This document shows positions 1 to 7,956 of a DNA stretch of 64,000 nucleotides, piece after piece. The first letter of the stretch is position 1; every line of letters starts with the position of its first letter. Position numbers and translations under genes: made by a program. This DNA comes from Bombilactobacillus bombi. Lineage in GTDB: Bacteria; Bacillota; Bacilli; Lactobacillales; Lactobacillaceae. Location: the NCBI RefSeq assembly GCF_964340835.1, contig NZ_OZ204251.1. One strand, given 5' to 3'. A model generated the notes under the pieces. It was not told the DNA's origin and did not search any database. It was given only the letters and a program-made list of their open reading frames with translations.

Positions 1-1531
1 TTAATTGCTTTATTTTTTGATTTACTTTCTTTGTTATTTTCTGCAAAATTTTTAATTTAACTGATTGCGGTAGTTGTTGATTAGGCATTACAATTTTTTG
101 ATAGTTACTTTGGATTAACTCCCTCTTTACTGCTGAAGAAAAATGATTTTTAGTAGTTGTAGTATTAATTTGTTGCTTTTTGATATTAATAATAGTGTGT
201 TTTTCAATTTTTCGCCGTTGTAAAGCAGACACCTGAAGTGTTGCAATCTGTTGTTGGGAGTATTTAATAGAATTTTTTTGTGCTTGAGTAAGATTTCCGT
301 ATAGACCGCTGACAAAAATAGCAACTGCTAAGACAATGCCGATTTGTCGAAAAACACCAGCTAAGCTTTGAGATGCTGCCAATAGAGTTCCTGTAAAATT
401 AGATGCGGCTAAAACCGTGATTGGACCAGCAATTATTCCATAGCCGATTCCCAAAAAAATATCAGCTGTGATTATAGCTGGCAAAGAAGTCATATCAATT
501 TTAGTAAACAATACATAAGCAATCCCCATTAATAAAAAGCCTGTGGCAATAACAATTCGCGGACCAATTTTATTTACTAAAACAGCCGCAAGCGGTGAAA
601 AAATAAAAATCATAGCTGATATAGGTGTTATCAATAAAGCAGCTTGTAGTTCAGTCCTATTTTGAATATGAGTAAAATAAGTAGGCAAAATAACGGTCAC
701 TGCTACTAAAAATAAATTGCTAAGTACAATTGCGACAGCTGAACCAGTAAATTGACGATCACGAAATAATTCTAAAGGTAACATAGGATTAGCACTTGTT
801 TTTTCTGTAATAATAAAAAGTATTAAAGAAATTGTACTAATTGCTAATAACCCCATAATTAAAGCACTATTCCAATGCCATTCACGGCCTTTAACTAAGG
901 CTAAAGTTAATGAAAATAAGGTTACCATACTTAATAATGATCCTAAATAATCAATCTTGGTTTGAATATAATTTTCTTTAAAATCAAGCGAATAAAAAGC
1001 CAAAATTATGGCTAGTATCAGCAATGGAAAATTAACTAAGAAAATTGCCCGCCAAGATAAAAATTGAGTAATAATTCCTCCAATTGTTGGTCCTAAAGCG
1101 GCAGCAAGTCCTTGTGTAACACCCAAAGCAGCGATAACGGTTGTTCTTTGAATCAGTGAAACACTAGAAATCCCAATAGTCATTGATAGTGGAAAAACAA
1201 TTGCTGCACCAATACTTTGTACTGCTCTTCCGACTATTAAAGTCGATAAATTGATAGCTATTCCAGATAAAATAGAACCAATTAGAAAGATAAACATACC
1301 ACTTAAATAAAACCGATTTATGCCAAAACGATCAGCCAATCGACTTAAAGGAATAGTTAAAGTTGCAAATATAATCGTATAAACATTAATAGCCCATTGT
1401 AAATTATTTAGCGAAACTGATAATCCCTTTTGAATAGCCGGCAAAGCAATGTTCATTACAGTTGTATCTAACATACAAAGAAAAATGCCAACACAGTTAG
1501 CACAAATTATTAAAATATTTTTTCGAGACAT
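1..1531 (-). CDS. DHA2-type multidrug MFS exporter (3' end beyond window)
   Basis: Proton-driven drug efflux pump of the 14-TM DHA2 (EmrB/QacA-like) MFS family, in the membrane. The frame opens at the ATG at 1531 (MSRKNILIICANCVGIFLC) and stays open for 510 codons to the left edge, so the C-terminus is missing. Visible signatures are LDTTVMNIALPAI in TM1, the motif-A loop LSRLADRFG, and the motif-C stretch GVTQGLAAALGPTIGG in TM5. Many hydrophobic segments follow. The last roughly 100 residues are basic and glutamine-rich, unlike a membrane segment. A divergent PadR gene lies 139 bp away across two shared palindromes, which suggests local repression. The substrate cannot be inferred. Family assignment is firm. 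Confidence 0.88.
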   Translation of the reverse strand, partial: MSRKNILIICANCVGIFLCMLDTTVMNIALPAIQKGLSVSLNNLQWAINVYTIIFATLTIPLSRLADRFGINRFYLSGMFIFLIGSILSGIAINLSTLIVGRAVQSIGAAIVFPLSMTIGISSVSLIQRTTVIAALGVTQGLAAALGPTIGGIITQFLSWRAIFLVNFPLLILAIILAFYSLDFKENYIQTKIDYLGSLLSMVTLFSLTLALVKGREWHWNSALIMGLLAISTISLILFIITEKTSANPMLPLELFRDRQFTGSAVAIVLSNLFLVAVTVILPTYFTHIQNRTELQAALLITPISAMIFIFSPLAAVLVNKIGPRIVIATGFLLMGIAYVLFTKIDMTSLPAIITADIFLGIGYGIIAGPITVLAASNFTGTLLAASQSLAGVFRQIGIVLAVAIFVSGLYGNLTQAQKNSIKYSQQQIATLQVSALQRRKIEKHTIINIKKQQINTTTTKNHFSSAVKRELIQSNYQKIVMPNQQLPQSVKLKILQKITKKVNQKIKQL

Positions 1532-1560
1532 TAGGTTTCCCACTTCCTATTTATTTAATT

Positions 1561-1581
1561 ATTATTAACATTGTTAATAAT
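1561..1581. promoter_or_regulatory. Palindromic operator candidate 1 (PadR)
   Basis: Perfect inverted repeat with 10-bp arms (attattaaca / tgttaataat) around one base, 30 bp upstream of the exporter start. It matches the second palindrome at 1622-1642 in 16 of 21 positions. PadR regulators commonly bind such sites next to the efflux gene they repress, so this is the likely operator. Binding is inferred. Confidence 0.55.
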
Positions 1582-1621
1582 AATTAAATAAATATAGACT
1601 GTCAATAAAAATTTAAGAATT

Positions 1622-1642
1622 AATATTAATTATGTTAATATT
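1622..1642. promoter_or_regulatory. Palindromic operator candidate 2 (PadR)
   Basis: Inverted repeat with arms aatattaa (1622-1629) and ttaatatt (1635-1642). It shares the core TTAA....TGTTAATA with the palindrome at 1561-1581. It sits 28 bp before the padR start and could give autoregulation. Confidence 0.5.
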
Positions 1643-1670
1643 GACTATATATTTATTATGGAGGTTAAAA

Positions 1671-2189
1671 ATGAAAGGACGCGATGTAGTTTTAGGTTTA
1701 TTAAATACTAAAAGTCGTAGTGGTTATGAAATCAAAGAAATTGTTGAAGATCAATTAGCCTATTTCTTTGATGCTAGCATTGGTATGATTTATCCCACTT
1801 TAAGAAATTTAGAAAAAGAAGGAAAAATTCAAAAAACCCGCGTTTACCAAACAGATAAACCTAATAAGAACGTTTATACTATTACTGATAGTGGCAAAAA
1901 AGAATTTGCTCAATATCTTAAATCACCAATAGCACAAGATATTTACAAATCTGATTGTTTAATGCGCCTATACTTAGGTACAGAATTATCTGATAAAGAA
2001 ATCACTCATTTAATTCAGCAAGAATTAAAACATAAACAAGAGTTATTACAACATCTACAAGATAGTTATCAAGATTGGCAATCAAAAGGTATGAATAAAA
2101 GACAAAAAATCACCCTAGATTATGGGATTGCTACTTATAAAGCTGCTATTAACGCCTTAGAAAGTGCTAAACAGGATTTACAACCGTGA
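1671..2189 (+). CDS. PadR-family transcriptional regulator
   Basis: Winged-helix repressor of 172 residues. The N-terminal domain (residues 1-80) has the PadR pattern: LGLLNTKSRSGYEIK, a helix ending SIGMIYPTLRNLEKEG, and the wing VYTITDSGKKEF. The C-terminal half (90-170) is helical and charged, the usual PadR dimerisation helices. The start is the ATG at 1671, because GGAGG at 1660-1664 sits just upstream; an in-frame ATG at 1632 lacks a ribosome binding site. It is divergent from the DHA2 exporter and probably senses a toxic compound and controls that pump and itself through the two palindromes between them. The ligand is unknown. Confidence 0.87.
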   Translation: MKGRDVVLGLLNTKSRSGYEIKEIVEDQLAYFFDASIGMIYPTLRNLEKEGKIQKTRVYQTDKPNKNVYTITDSGKKEFAQYLKSPIAQDIYKSDCLMRLYLGTELSDKEITHLIQQELKHKQELLQHLQDSYQDWQSKGMNKRQKITLDYGIATYKAAINALESAKQDLQP

Positions 2190-2246
2190 CTTTTTTAGTT
2201 GTAAATCTTTAAAACGGATTCACAGCCTCTTAATTGTAGTGGCCAT

Positions 2247-2286
2247 AATAAATAAAGCATGCTTAATGAAGTATGCTTTATTTATT
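2247..2286. terminator. Bidirectional terminator
   Basis: Perfect 14-bp stem (aataaataaagcat / atgctttatttatt) with a 12-nt loop, between the convergent padR and ABC permease genes. Confidence 0.75.
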
Positions 2287-2335
2287 TAGTTGAAACTCAT
2301 CCATTAGTATGATGATTTTGCTTACAAGATTTACC

Positions 2336-3100
2336 CTAAAATCTTTTTTTGCGAAATACTAAATACCCAATTATAAAGAAAAGTAAAAAATATAAGATAG
2401 TAGCGAGTGAAAGCTGACTGATACTTAATTTAGTAACTTGGATCATTGCTGCATTATAATATTGCTGAGTTAAGTTGATCATATTGAGAGGATTCCATAT
2501 TAATACTCTTGAAAATCGATAACCTATTAATAAAAGGCTCGAAGAAGCATAGGTGCCGATAAAAATAATTATAATATTCAAAGTTACTACTAAAGCATTC
2601 GAGTTCACTAAAATAGAAGTTAAAAAAATCAAACTAATAATAAATGTTGATGTAATTAAATCAATGCCCGTTGTTGACAACATATTTACTATTAATGATT
2701 GTTGGTGTTGATAAATTGCTGTCCAACTAATTGGTTTTATAATCGGACTCACTGCTAAAATGCCCGTAATAATCATTGTTAAACAATGTAAAATCAAATT
2801 ATAAATTGTAATGACTAATAATTTAGATAAATAAATAGCCAATTTACTAGGTGATTTATACAAAAGCGTTAAAATAGCATTGTTTTGAAATTCCATTGAA
2901 AAAGTACTTGAAGCAACAATCACCAAAGTTAATAAAATTGGCTCACTAGAAGCAAAACAGGTCATAACTAGTAATTTGGGCTGCGTTTTTCCAGTAGCAA
3001 GTCCCATTGCAATCATAGATATAAGGATTAAGAATGGTGCAAACCAGGTGATTTTTTTATGAACCAGTTTATAAAATTCGCCATATAAAGTAGATTTCAT
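2336..3100 (-). CDS. ABC-2 permease, LanG/MutG-like immunity subunit
   Basis: Integral membrane subunit of an ABC transporter, 254 residues with about six hydrophobic segments. The start is the ATG at 3100 (MKSTLYGEFYKL), preceded by AAGGAGGAAG; an upstream in-frame start would overlap that ribosome binding site. It begins with the short amphipathic stretch typical of bacteriocin-immunity permeases and ends in FLLFFIIGYLVFRKKRF. It shares the C-terminal WNPLNMI motif with the broken permease just upstream, so the two are paralogs. The order ATPase, permease, permease matches LanFEG self-protection transporters (NisFEG, MutFEG), which expel lantibiotics from the membrane. No lantibiotic genes are nearby, so the target is unknown. 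Confidence 0.72.
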   Translation of the reverse strand: MKSTLYGEFYKLVHKKITWFAPFLILISMIAMGLATGKTQPKLLVMTCFASSEPILLTLVIVASSTFSMEFQNNAILTLLYKSPSKLAIYLSKLLVITIYNLILHCLTMIITGILAVSPIIKPISWTAIYQHQQSLIVNMLSTTGIDLITSTFIISLIFLTSILVNSNALVVTLNIIIIFIGTYASSSLLLIGYRFSRVLIWNPLNMINLTQQYYNAAMIQVTKLSISQLSLATILYFLLFFIIGYLVFRKKRF

Positions 3101-3116
3101 CTTTTGACTTCCTCCT

Positions 3117-3874
3117 TTAAACACGGCGTCGCTTAAATAATAAGTACCCTAACAAATTAAAAATCAATATATAAACTATATTTCCGTTGATCAGTTGCCA
3201 ATTACTAAGATGTGAAATATTAGAAAAAATTGGGGTTTTATTCAATTGGTTCATAACATATATCATATTTAATGGGTTCCATTTCATCAAAGGGATTAAA
3301 CGAGGAAAATTATCCATAATAACACTTGATAAAGACGCCCCTAAAAACGCAATAACCAAACCTAAACATATAACAGCAGCTTATTTTTAAATAAAGTAAT
3401 TAAGAGAAATGCAAAACTTATTGTAAACAACAAATAGATAAATGTGCCAATTAACGTCAGTATTAAGCCACTAAATAAAGTATTCTGACCATATAGTTCG
3501 CTCCATGAAAATTTATCACCTGAGGATATCGCTTTCAAAATTAAAGTGAATACAAAACTTATAACCAACAAAAATATACTGTAAATAATCATTACTAAAA
3601 TTTTAGAAAGATAAACCTGCAACTTGCTTGAGCTTTTATATAGTAATGTAATCATAGTATTATTCTTATATTCCATGGTTAAAAATGTGGAACTAATGGT
3701 TATCATAATGATGGATAACCATTGACCAGCTCCAAAAGCCTGAGTAATCATACTTTTATTAACGTTTCCAGATAAAATTGTATATATCATTAAGACTAGT
3801 AAAGCTAAAAAACCATATATTGGGGTTTTTTGATAATTGAATTTATAAAACTCCTGCTTCAAACTATTCTTCAT
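3117..3874 (-). pseudogene. Frameshifted ABC-2 permease, LanE-like
   Basis: Two frames together make one permease of about 250 residues. Frame 1 runs from the ATG at 3874 (MKNSLKQEFYKFNYQK) and stops after KNKLLLYV near 3362. Frame 2 continues at once as CLGLVIAFLGASLSS and ends KWNPLNMI ... LLGYLLFKRRRV at 3117. The switch lies in the ctgttatatgtttagg stretch and is one net base. The combined product has the length and both end motifs of the downstream permease. Its start overlaps the ATPase gene by 11 bp. With this subunit broken, the transporter would need the remaining permease to work as a homodimer. A sequencing error is the main alternative. Confidence 0.75.
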
Positions 3875-4769
3875 AAATATCTCTTTCCTGATTTTTTAAT
3901 AAAGATACAACTACCTGCTCAAAATCTATTTTTTCTGGTAATAATTCCAATAATCGCAAATTATTTTTATAAAGTAAATCTTCTGCTAAAAAAACATCCT
4001 TTGCATCAATACGAAGATAGTTCCCACTTTTCTTTATTTGAATATTATTTTTAGCTAATAGATCACTTGCTATTTTTTGGGTTTCACTTAAAATCTGGTA
4101 ATGCTGGTGATTTATACGTTGAAATCTACTCATCGCTCGATTAACCACTACTTTTCCTTCATTAATAATAATTGCTTCACTCATAATTTTTTGAAGTTCA
4201 CCTAAAATATGACTGGAAATTAAAAAAGAAGTTCCTGAGCGAGCATATTGCTGGATTAATTTTCTAACTAAAATAGTCGCTTCTATATCTAATCCATTCA
4301 TTGGTTCATCTAGAATAACCAGTTTTGGTTGATTCAATAAGGCTATCGCAATACCTAATTTTTGTTTCATACCTAATGAGTAATTTTTGGCCAAATCTTC
4401 AATATATTTTTCTAGACCTAATTGAATAACTATTTGCTGCATATTATTTTTATCATGGGAATATAATTTCAAGTTTTGGAGTCCTGTGAGAAATGGATAA
4501 ATGGCTGGATTCTCAATGAGGGCTCCAACTTCAGACAGAATCTTATGATTGCTTTCTGTAATAGGATGGTTATCCATACTAATTTGGCCAGTAAACTTAG
4601 TCAATCCCAGTATGGTTTTCATAATGGTTGTTTTACCAGCTCCATTAGGACCGATTAAGCCTACAATTGCTCCTGTTTTAACTTGAAAAGTTATATTTTT
4701 AATTATTTTTTTTCTTCCAATATCTACATTAAGATTATTTACCTCTAAAAGATTATTTACCTCTAACAT
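3864..4769 (-). CDS. ABC transporter ATPase, LanF/BcrA-like
   Basis: ATP-binding subunit of a peptide-antibiotic immunity exporter, 301 residues. Walker A GPNGAGKT is at 40-47, signature SLGMKQ at 131-136 and Walker B LVILDEP at 150-156. The LGMKQ signature and the LDEPMNGLD continuation are typical of the BcrA/LanF branch. The C-terminal 80 residues are a variable domain. The N-terminus has a small in-frame tandem duplication (LEVNNLLEVNNLNV), visible in DNA as a repeated gattatttacctcta. The gene follows the XRE regulator by 53 bp and overlaps the frameshifted permease, so the four genes look like one operon. The family is clear; lantibiotic versus bacitracin-type substrate is open. Confidence 0.85.
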   Translation of the reverse strand: MLEVNNLLEVNNLNVDIGRKKIIKNITFQVKTGAIVGLIGPNGAGKTTIMKTILGLTKFTGQISMDNHPITESNHKILSEVGALIENPAIYPFLTGLQNLKLYSHDKNNMQQIVIQLGLEKYIEDLAKNYSLGMKQKLGIAIALLNQPKLVILDEPMNGLDIEATILVRKLIQQYARSGTSFLISSHILGELQKIMSEAIIINEGKVVVNRAMSRFQRINHQHYQILSETQKIASDLLAKNNIQIKKSGNYLRIDAKDVFLAEDLLYKNNLRLLELLPEKIDFEQVVVSLLKNQERDIYEE

Positions 4770-4822
4770 TTCTTTTCCTTTCCCTCATCCAGCCTATGTG
4801 TCACTACCAACTTTATAACTTA

Positions 4823-5332
4823 CTATTTCCTTATATGATAACCATCCAAGCCCCTAGTAATTGGATATTTTTTATCTAACTTATTTGTTAACCATATAGT
4901 ATCTAAAGCTTTCAAAATTGCAAAACCAACTGGCCAAGCAATTAACCAAATGGGAATTGCAATAATTTGCAGTAAATTATTATTAGGAAAAGAAGAAATA
5001 GCATATCCAATTAATATCATTCCTGAAATAAATATCCATATAGTTGTTGTCTTAATCAATCTTCTTTTGGCGTTTCTTTGCTTCAATTGTAAAACTTGTT
5101 CCTTATTAATCTGTTCAACCTCATCTTCTTTTGTTCTATCTTGAATTGATTCAAATAAATCTCCCACTTTGACAGCCAAAGCCTCCGCAACTAATCTTAA
5201 TGTTTCTGTACTAACGTCCTCTCCCGATTCTAATCTTTGGATAGTTCTTACACTGAGACCGCACTTGTCAGCAAGATATTCTTGAGTCCAACCCTTTTTC
5301 CTTCTTAATTCTGGGATTAAAGTTTTATTCAT
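4823..5332 (-). CDS. XRE-family regulator with two C-terminal TM segments
   Basis: Protein of 169 residues. Residues 5-60 form an XRE helix-turn-helix (LRRKKGWTQEYLADKCGLSV, then RTIQRLESGEDVS). A charged linker (65-90) follows, then two membrane helices at about 93-112 and 118-140, and a short tail. Such membrane-tethered XRE regulators are common beside bacteriocin immunity ABC genes in lactic acid bacteria. Being first in the ABC operon, it probably senses membrane or antibiotic stress and controls the operon. The start ATG at 5332 lacks a strong Shine-Dalgarno. Function is inferred from domains and context. Confidence 0.78.
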   Translation of the reverse strand: MNKTLIPELRRKKGWTQEYLADKCGLSVRTIQRLESGEDVSTETLRLVAEALAVKVGDLFESIQDRTKEDEVEQINKEQVLQLKQRNAKRRLIKTTTIWIFISGMILIGYAISSFPNNNLLQIIAIPIWLIAWPVGFAILKALDTIWLTNKLDKKYPITRGLDGYHIRK

Positions 5333-5533
5333 ATTCTTATCATAGATTTAAAGTTAAATTTTGTACACGACAGTCACCCGCCAGTTACCTGACAGTTAAG
5401 GCTTACTAAACCTCGAGCCTAATCTAGAATAAATTTTATAAGTAATTGTCTTTTGGTTATAAGACTGTCATAAGTTTTAAAAAACTCTTGTTGACGTTGC
5501 TATTTGGAACTAAATCACTCAGAAACAAAAAAA

Positions 5534-5566
5534 TGTCCTGTTATAACTTTTGCAAGTTACAGGACA
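5534..5566 (-). terminator. Terminator of the BcrAB-like operon
   Basis: Stem tgtcctgt (5534-5541) / acaggaca (5559-5566) with an inner aactt/aagtt pairing, followed on the minus strand by seven T. It lies downstream of the permease at 5663 and ahead of the XRE gene. The rest of the 5333-5662 gap holds the XRE promoter region with a repeated gacagt (near 5370 and 5390) and no gene. Confidence 0.8.
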
Positions 5567-5662
5567 ACACATTTATTTAACTAATTTGCCACTGCCTTTA
5601 AGTGGTTTACATGAGAAGTGATACTCGAATAGAGCTTTTTTAAGTAACTCTAGCTATTCATT

Positions 5663-6436
5663 TTAACTATTTCTTTTCCGAAAAATAACTATTCCTAATA
5701 ATAAAAAGATAATCATATATAGTAGATAACCACTAGTAAGAGTTGATAAATTTAAATGAGTTAATTTTTCCAAATGATTATTGTCTAATTGCGCTCCTAA
5801 ATTCATCATATTTATGGGTGACCACTTTAACCATTGGATTTTATCTAATAACATATACATTAACTGACTAAAAATAGAAGCCGCAAAATAAACCATTATT
5901 CCCACGATAATTGCAGGAGTCGAGTTATTAAACATTGTTGCCAATAATAATACGAAACTCATTAAAAATACTAATGTCAAAAATTCACTAATATTAGTTG
6001 CTTGCCAAGATTGCCATACATATTGGGTCTTATTTATATGATCTGTTAATTGAAATTGTCGACCTAAGAAACTTATTTTAATTAACCATGAACTAAAAAT
6101 ACTAATAATATACAAACTAACCGCATACAAAAATAACGTAATCCATTTACTAATTAAAATTTGATTATAGGAATATTTCCGATATAACAAAGTCTTTAAA
6201 GTTCCATACTGCACTTCATTAGTAATAATCGTGCTGCCTAAAGAAATTAAAAAAATCGCAATCAACATAGGAGCATAAAAATTATCCATAAAGGCTTCTT
6301 TAGGAGCAATATTTTTTGGATAGTTCTTCGCATAAAAACCGATAATTGCTTGGAAAATAATCATAAATAGAACAAAAAATTTAGTACTCGGACGTTTCAG
6401 TAATTTGTAACTTTCTTGTTTAATCAAAGTAATCAT
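5663..6436 (-). CDS. ABC-2 permease, BcrB-like
   Basis: Membrane subunit of 257 residues with about six hydrophobic segments, ending LLGIVIFRKRNS. The N-terminus MITLIKQESYKLLKRPSTK is the short cytoplasmic lead-in typical of ABC-2 permeases of bacitracin/lantibiotic exporters. WSPINMMNLG near residue 210 corresponds to the WNPLNMI motif of the permeases at 2.3-3.9 kb, so the two ABC systems are related. It starts 2 bp after its ATPase gene and is surely co-transcribed and translationally coupled with it. It is expected to form the transmembrane path; the substrate is unknown. Confidence 0.8.
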   Translation of the reverse strand: MITLIKQESYKLLKRPSTKFFVLFMIIFQAIIGFYAKNYPKNIAPKEAFMDNFYAPMLIAIFLISLGSTIITNEVQYGTLKTLLYRKYSYNQILISKWITLFLYAVSLYIISIFSSWLIKISFLGRQFQLTDHINKTQYVWQSWQATNISEFLTLVFLMSFVLLLATMFNNSTPAIIVGIMVYFAASIFSQLMYMLLDKIQWLKWSPINMMNLGAQLDNNHLEKLTHLNLSTLTSGYLLYMIIFLLLGIVIFRKRNS

Positions 6437-6438
6437 TA

Positions 6439-7356
6439 TTAAGCCTCCTTTCTTAAGTCAGATTCATTATTCAGAATTCCTAAGAGAGATTCTTCTAGGT
6501 CACCTGCTTTTTGTTGAAAATCATTAATCTCAATATTATGTTCAAACAATAATTTAAGTATTATTCCAATTGAAACTTGAGGTGTTTTGCTAATTTGTAA
6601 GTGCTCTTTTGTTTCAGTACATTGATAACCTGCTGCAGTTAACAATTGCTGGGCTAACTTATTATTATCAGTATCTATTAAGATATACTGCTGATTAGCC
6701 AGTAATAATTGTGTCATTGTTGTATCTTTAATAACCCGTCCTTTATCAATAACAACGACATCTTCAGCTAATTTTTGTAGTTCACTTAGAATATGACTCG
6801 AGACTAAAAAAGAAGTACCATTATTTTTTTCAGTAACAATTAAATCTCGCAATTCTTTGGTTGCTTGCGGATCTAACCCGTTCATTGGTTCATCTAAAAT
6901 AGCTAGTTGGGGGTGATTAACTAGCGCCAAAGCTATGCCTAATTTTTGTTTCATACCTAACGAGTAATTTTTGGCTTTACTGTCAGCAAAGGATTTGATA
7001 TTAAGTTTTTCAATTATATCTTCTACTTTTTGGTGCTGATTATCTCCTGTAGCAAAGAGCTGTAATTGTTCACGTCCCGTTAAAAATGGATAAAGTCCTG
7101 GATATTCAATTAAAGCTCCTACATTTTGCAGCGGCAGATGTTTATTAACTGCGATATGCTCTTGATTTAACTGAATTGTACCTGTAAATTCAGTAATTCC
7201 TAAAATAGATTTCATAATCGTTGTTTTGCCAGCACCATTAGCGCCAATTAACCCCGTGATATGCCCCTTCTTTATTGAGAAAGATACCTGGTGTAAAACC
7301 TGACGTTTCCCAAAATATTTACTTAAATTATTAATTTTTAAAATATTTGTTGGCAT
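6439..7356 (-). CDS. ABC transporter ATPase, BcrA-like
   Basis: ATPase of 305 residues: Walker A GANGAGKT (38-45), signature SLGMKQ (132-137), Walker B LAILDEP (151-157), then an H-loop in SSHILSELQ. The C-terminal 90 residues form a variable domain. ATG 7356 is preferred to an in-frame GTG at 7365, because AGAGGTGG lies at the correct distance before the ATG. With the adjacent permease it makes a two-gene exporter like BcrAB. Its promoter and a TTGTGGTAC half-site are visible upstream, so it probably has its own transcription control. It is close in sequence to the ATPase at 3864-4769, implying duplication or a shared family. Confidence 0.85.
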   Translation of the reverse strand: MPTNILKINNLSKYFGKRQVLHQVSFSIKKGHITGLIGANGAGKTTIMKSILGITEFTGTIQLNQEHIAVNKHLPLQNVGALIEYPGLYPFLTGREQLQLFATGDNQHQKVEDIIEKLNIKSFADSKAKNYSLGMKQKLGIALALVNHPQLAILDEPMNGLDPQATKELRDLIVTEKNNGTSFLVSSHILSELQKLAEDVVVIDKGRVIKDTTMTQLLLANQQYILIDTDNNKLAQQLLTAAGYQCTETKEHLQISKTPQVSIGIILKLLFEHNIEINDFQQKAGDLEESLLGILNNESDLRKEA

Positions 7357-7416
7357 AGTTGCCACCTCTTATCATTCATATTGTATTTCTGTCATCCGTG
7401 CCGCCTGTACCACAAC

Positions 7417-7445
7417 ACTATAACAGCAATAAAATAAATGTGCAA
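7417..7445 (-). promoter_or_regulatory. Promoter of the BcrAB-like operon
   Basis: Minus-strand -35 TTGCAC (7440-7445), 17-bp spacer, -10 TATAGT (7417-7422). The sequence TTGTGGTAC (7407-7415), half of the palindrome at 7545-7570, begins right after the -10 box, where a repressor would block the start site. Confidence 0.65.
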
Positions 7446-7544
7446 GTGCTTTTCAATAATCCAGAATTAAATTAGATAGAACATATCAAAAAATATTATA
7501 TATATTTTTAACGATGATATTAATTTTAGGTAAATCGATTGTTT

Positions 7545-7570
7545 TTTGTGGTACCAACTGGTACCACAAA
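7545..7570. promoter_or_regulatory. 26-bp perfect palindrome, operator candidate
   Basis: Arms tttgtggtacca (7545-7556) and tggtaccacaaa (7559-7570) with a 2-bp centre. A half copy (TTGTGGTAC on the minus strand) overlaps the start site of the BcrAB-like promoter 130 bp away. The pattern resembles GntR/YtrA-type or LacI-type operators. No such regulator is encoded nearby. Confidence 0.5.
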
Positions 7571-7624
7571 ATTAGAAGTGATATTTATGAATAGCAAAGT
7601 ACATTTTAGAATAAATGCAAAATA

Positions 7625-7956
7625 AAAAAAGGACTTTGAAATCGTCCGCAGTAGAAACTACCATATTATATTTATCTTTACTCTTAAAAAAAGTTACATC
7701 ACTCAAAAATAAATCCGTACTTTGTAGTTTACTTTTAGCTATACTTAACATTTGTTTCGATAAATTTACTCCAGCTATTTTCCATCTTTTTTGTCAAATA
7801 TTTCTAATAAAGTTCTTGTTCCACATACAAAGTCAATGACAGAATTAGTTCCTTCTAAGTTCTTTGTGATTTCTAAAATTTTATTTGCTGATCTTCTTGC
7901 ATGTCCTGTTAAATATTCATCATGAAATAACGCAAAATTAATATCATAATTGTCAT
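7625..7956 (-). pseudogene. Decayed class I SAM methyltransferase
   Basis: Degenerate remnant visible on the minus strand across two frames. First comes YDINFALFHDEYLTGHARRS, then motif I VIDFVCGTRTLLEIFDKK, where two canonical glycines are changed to V and R. After a one-base shift the sequence continues as WKIAGVNLSKQMLSIAKSKL and FLSDVTFFKSKDKYNMVVST. The ATG at 7956 overlaps the stop of the upstream MFS gene (ATGA) but opens into the wrong frame. The order suggests the methyltransferase was once coupled to that transporter. It is clearly non-functional, and only about 110 codons remain of a family that is usually about 240. Confidence 0.7.

Noticed and set aside
127..324. Minus-strand 65-codon frame
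   Set aside because: It lies in another frame inside the DHA2 exporter gene.
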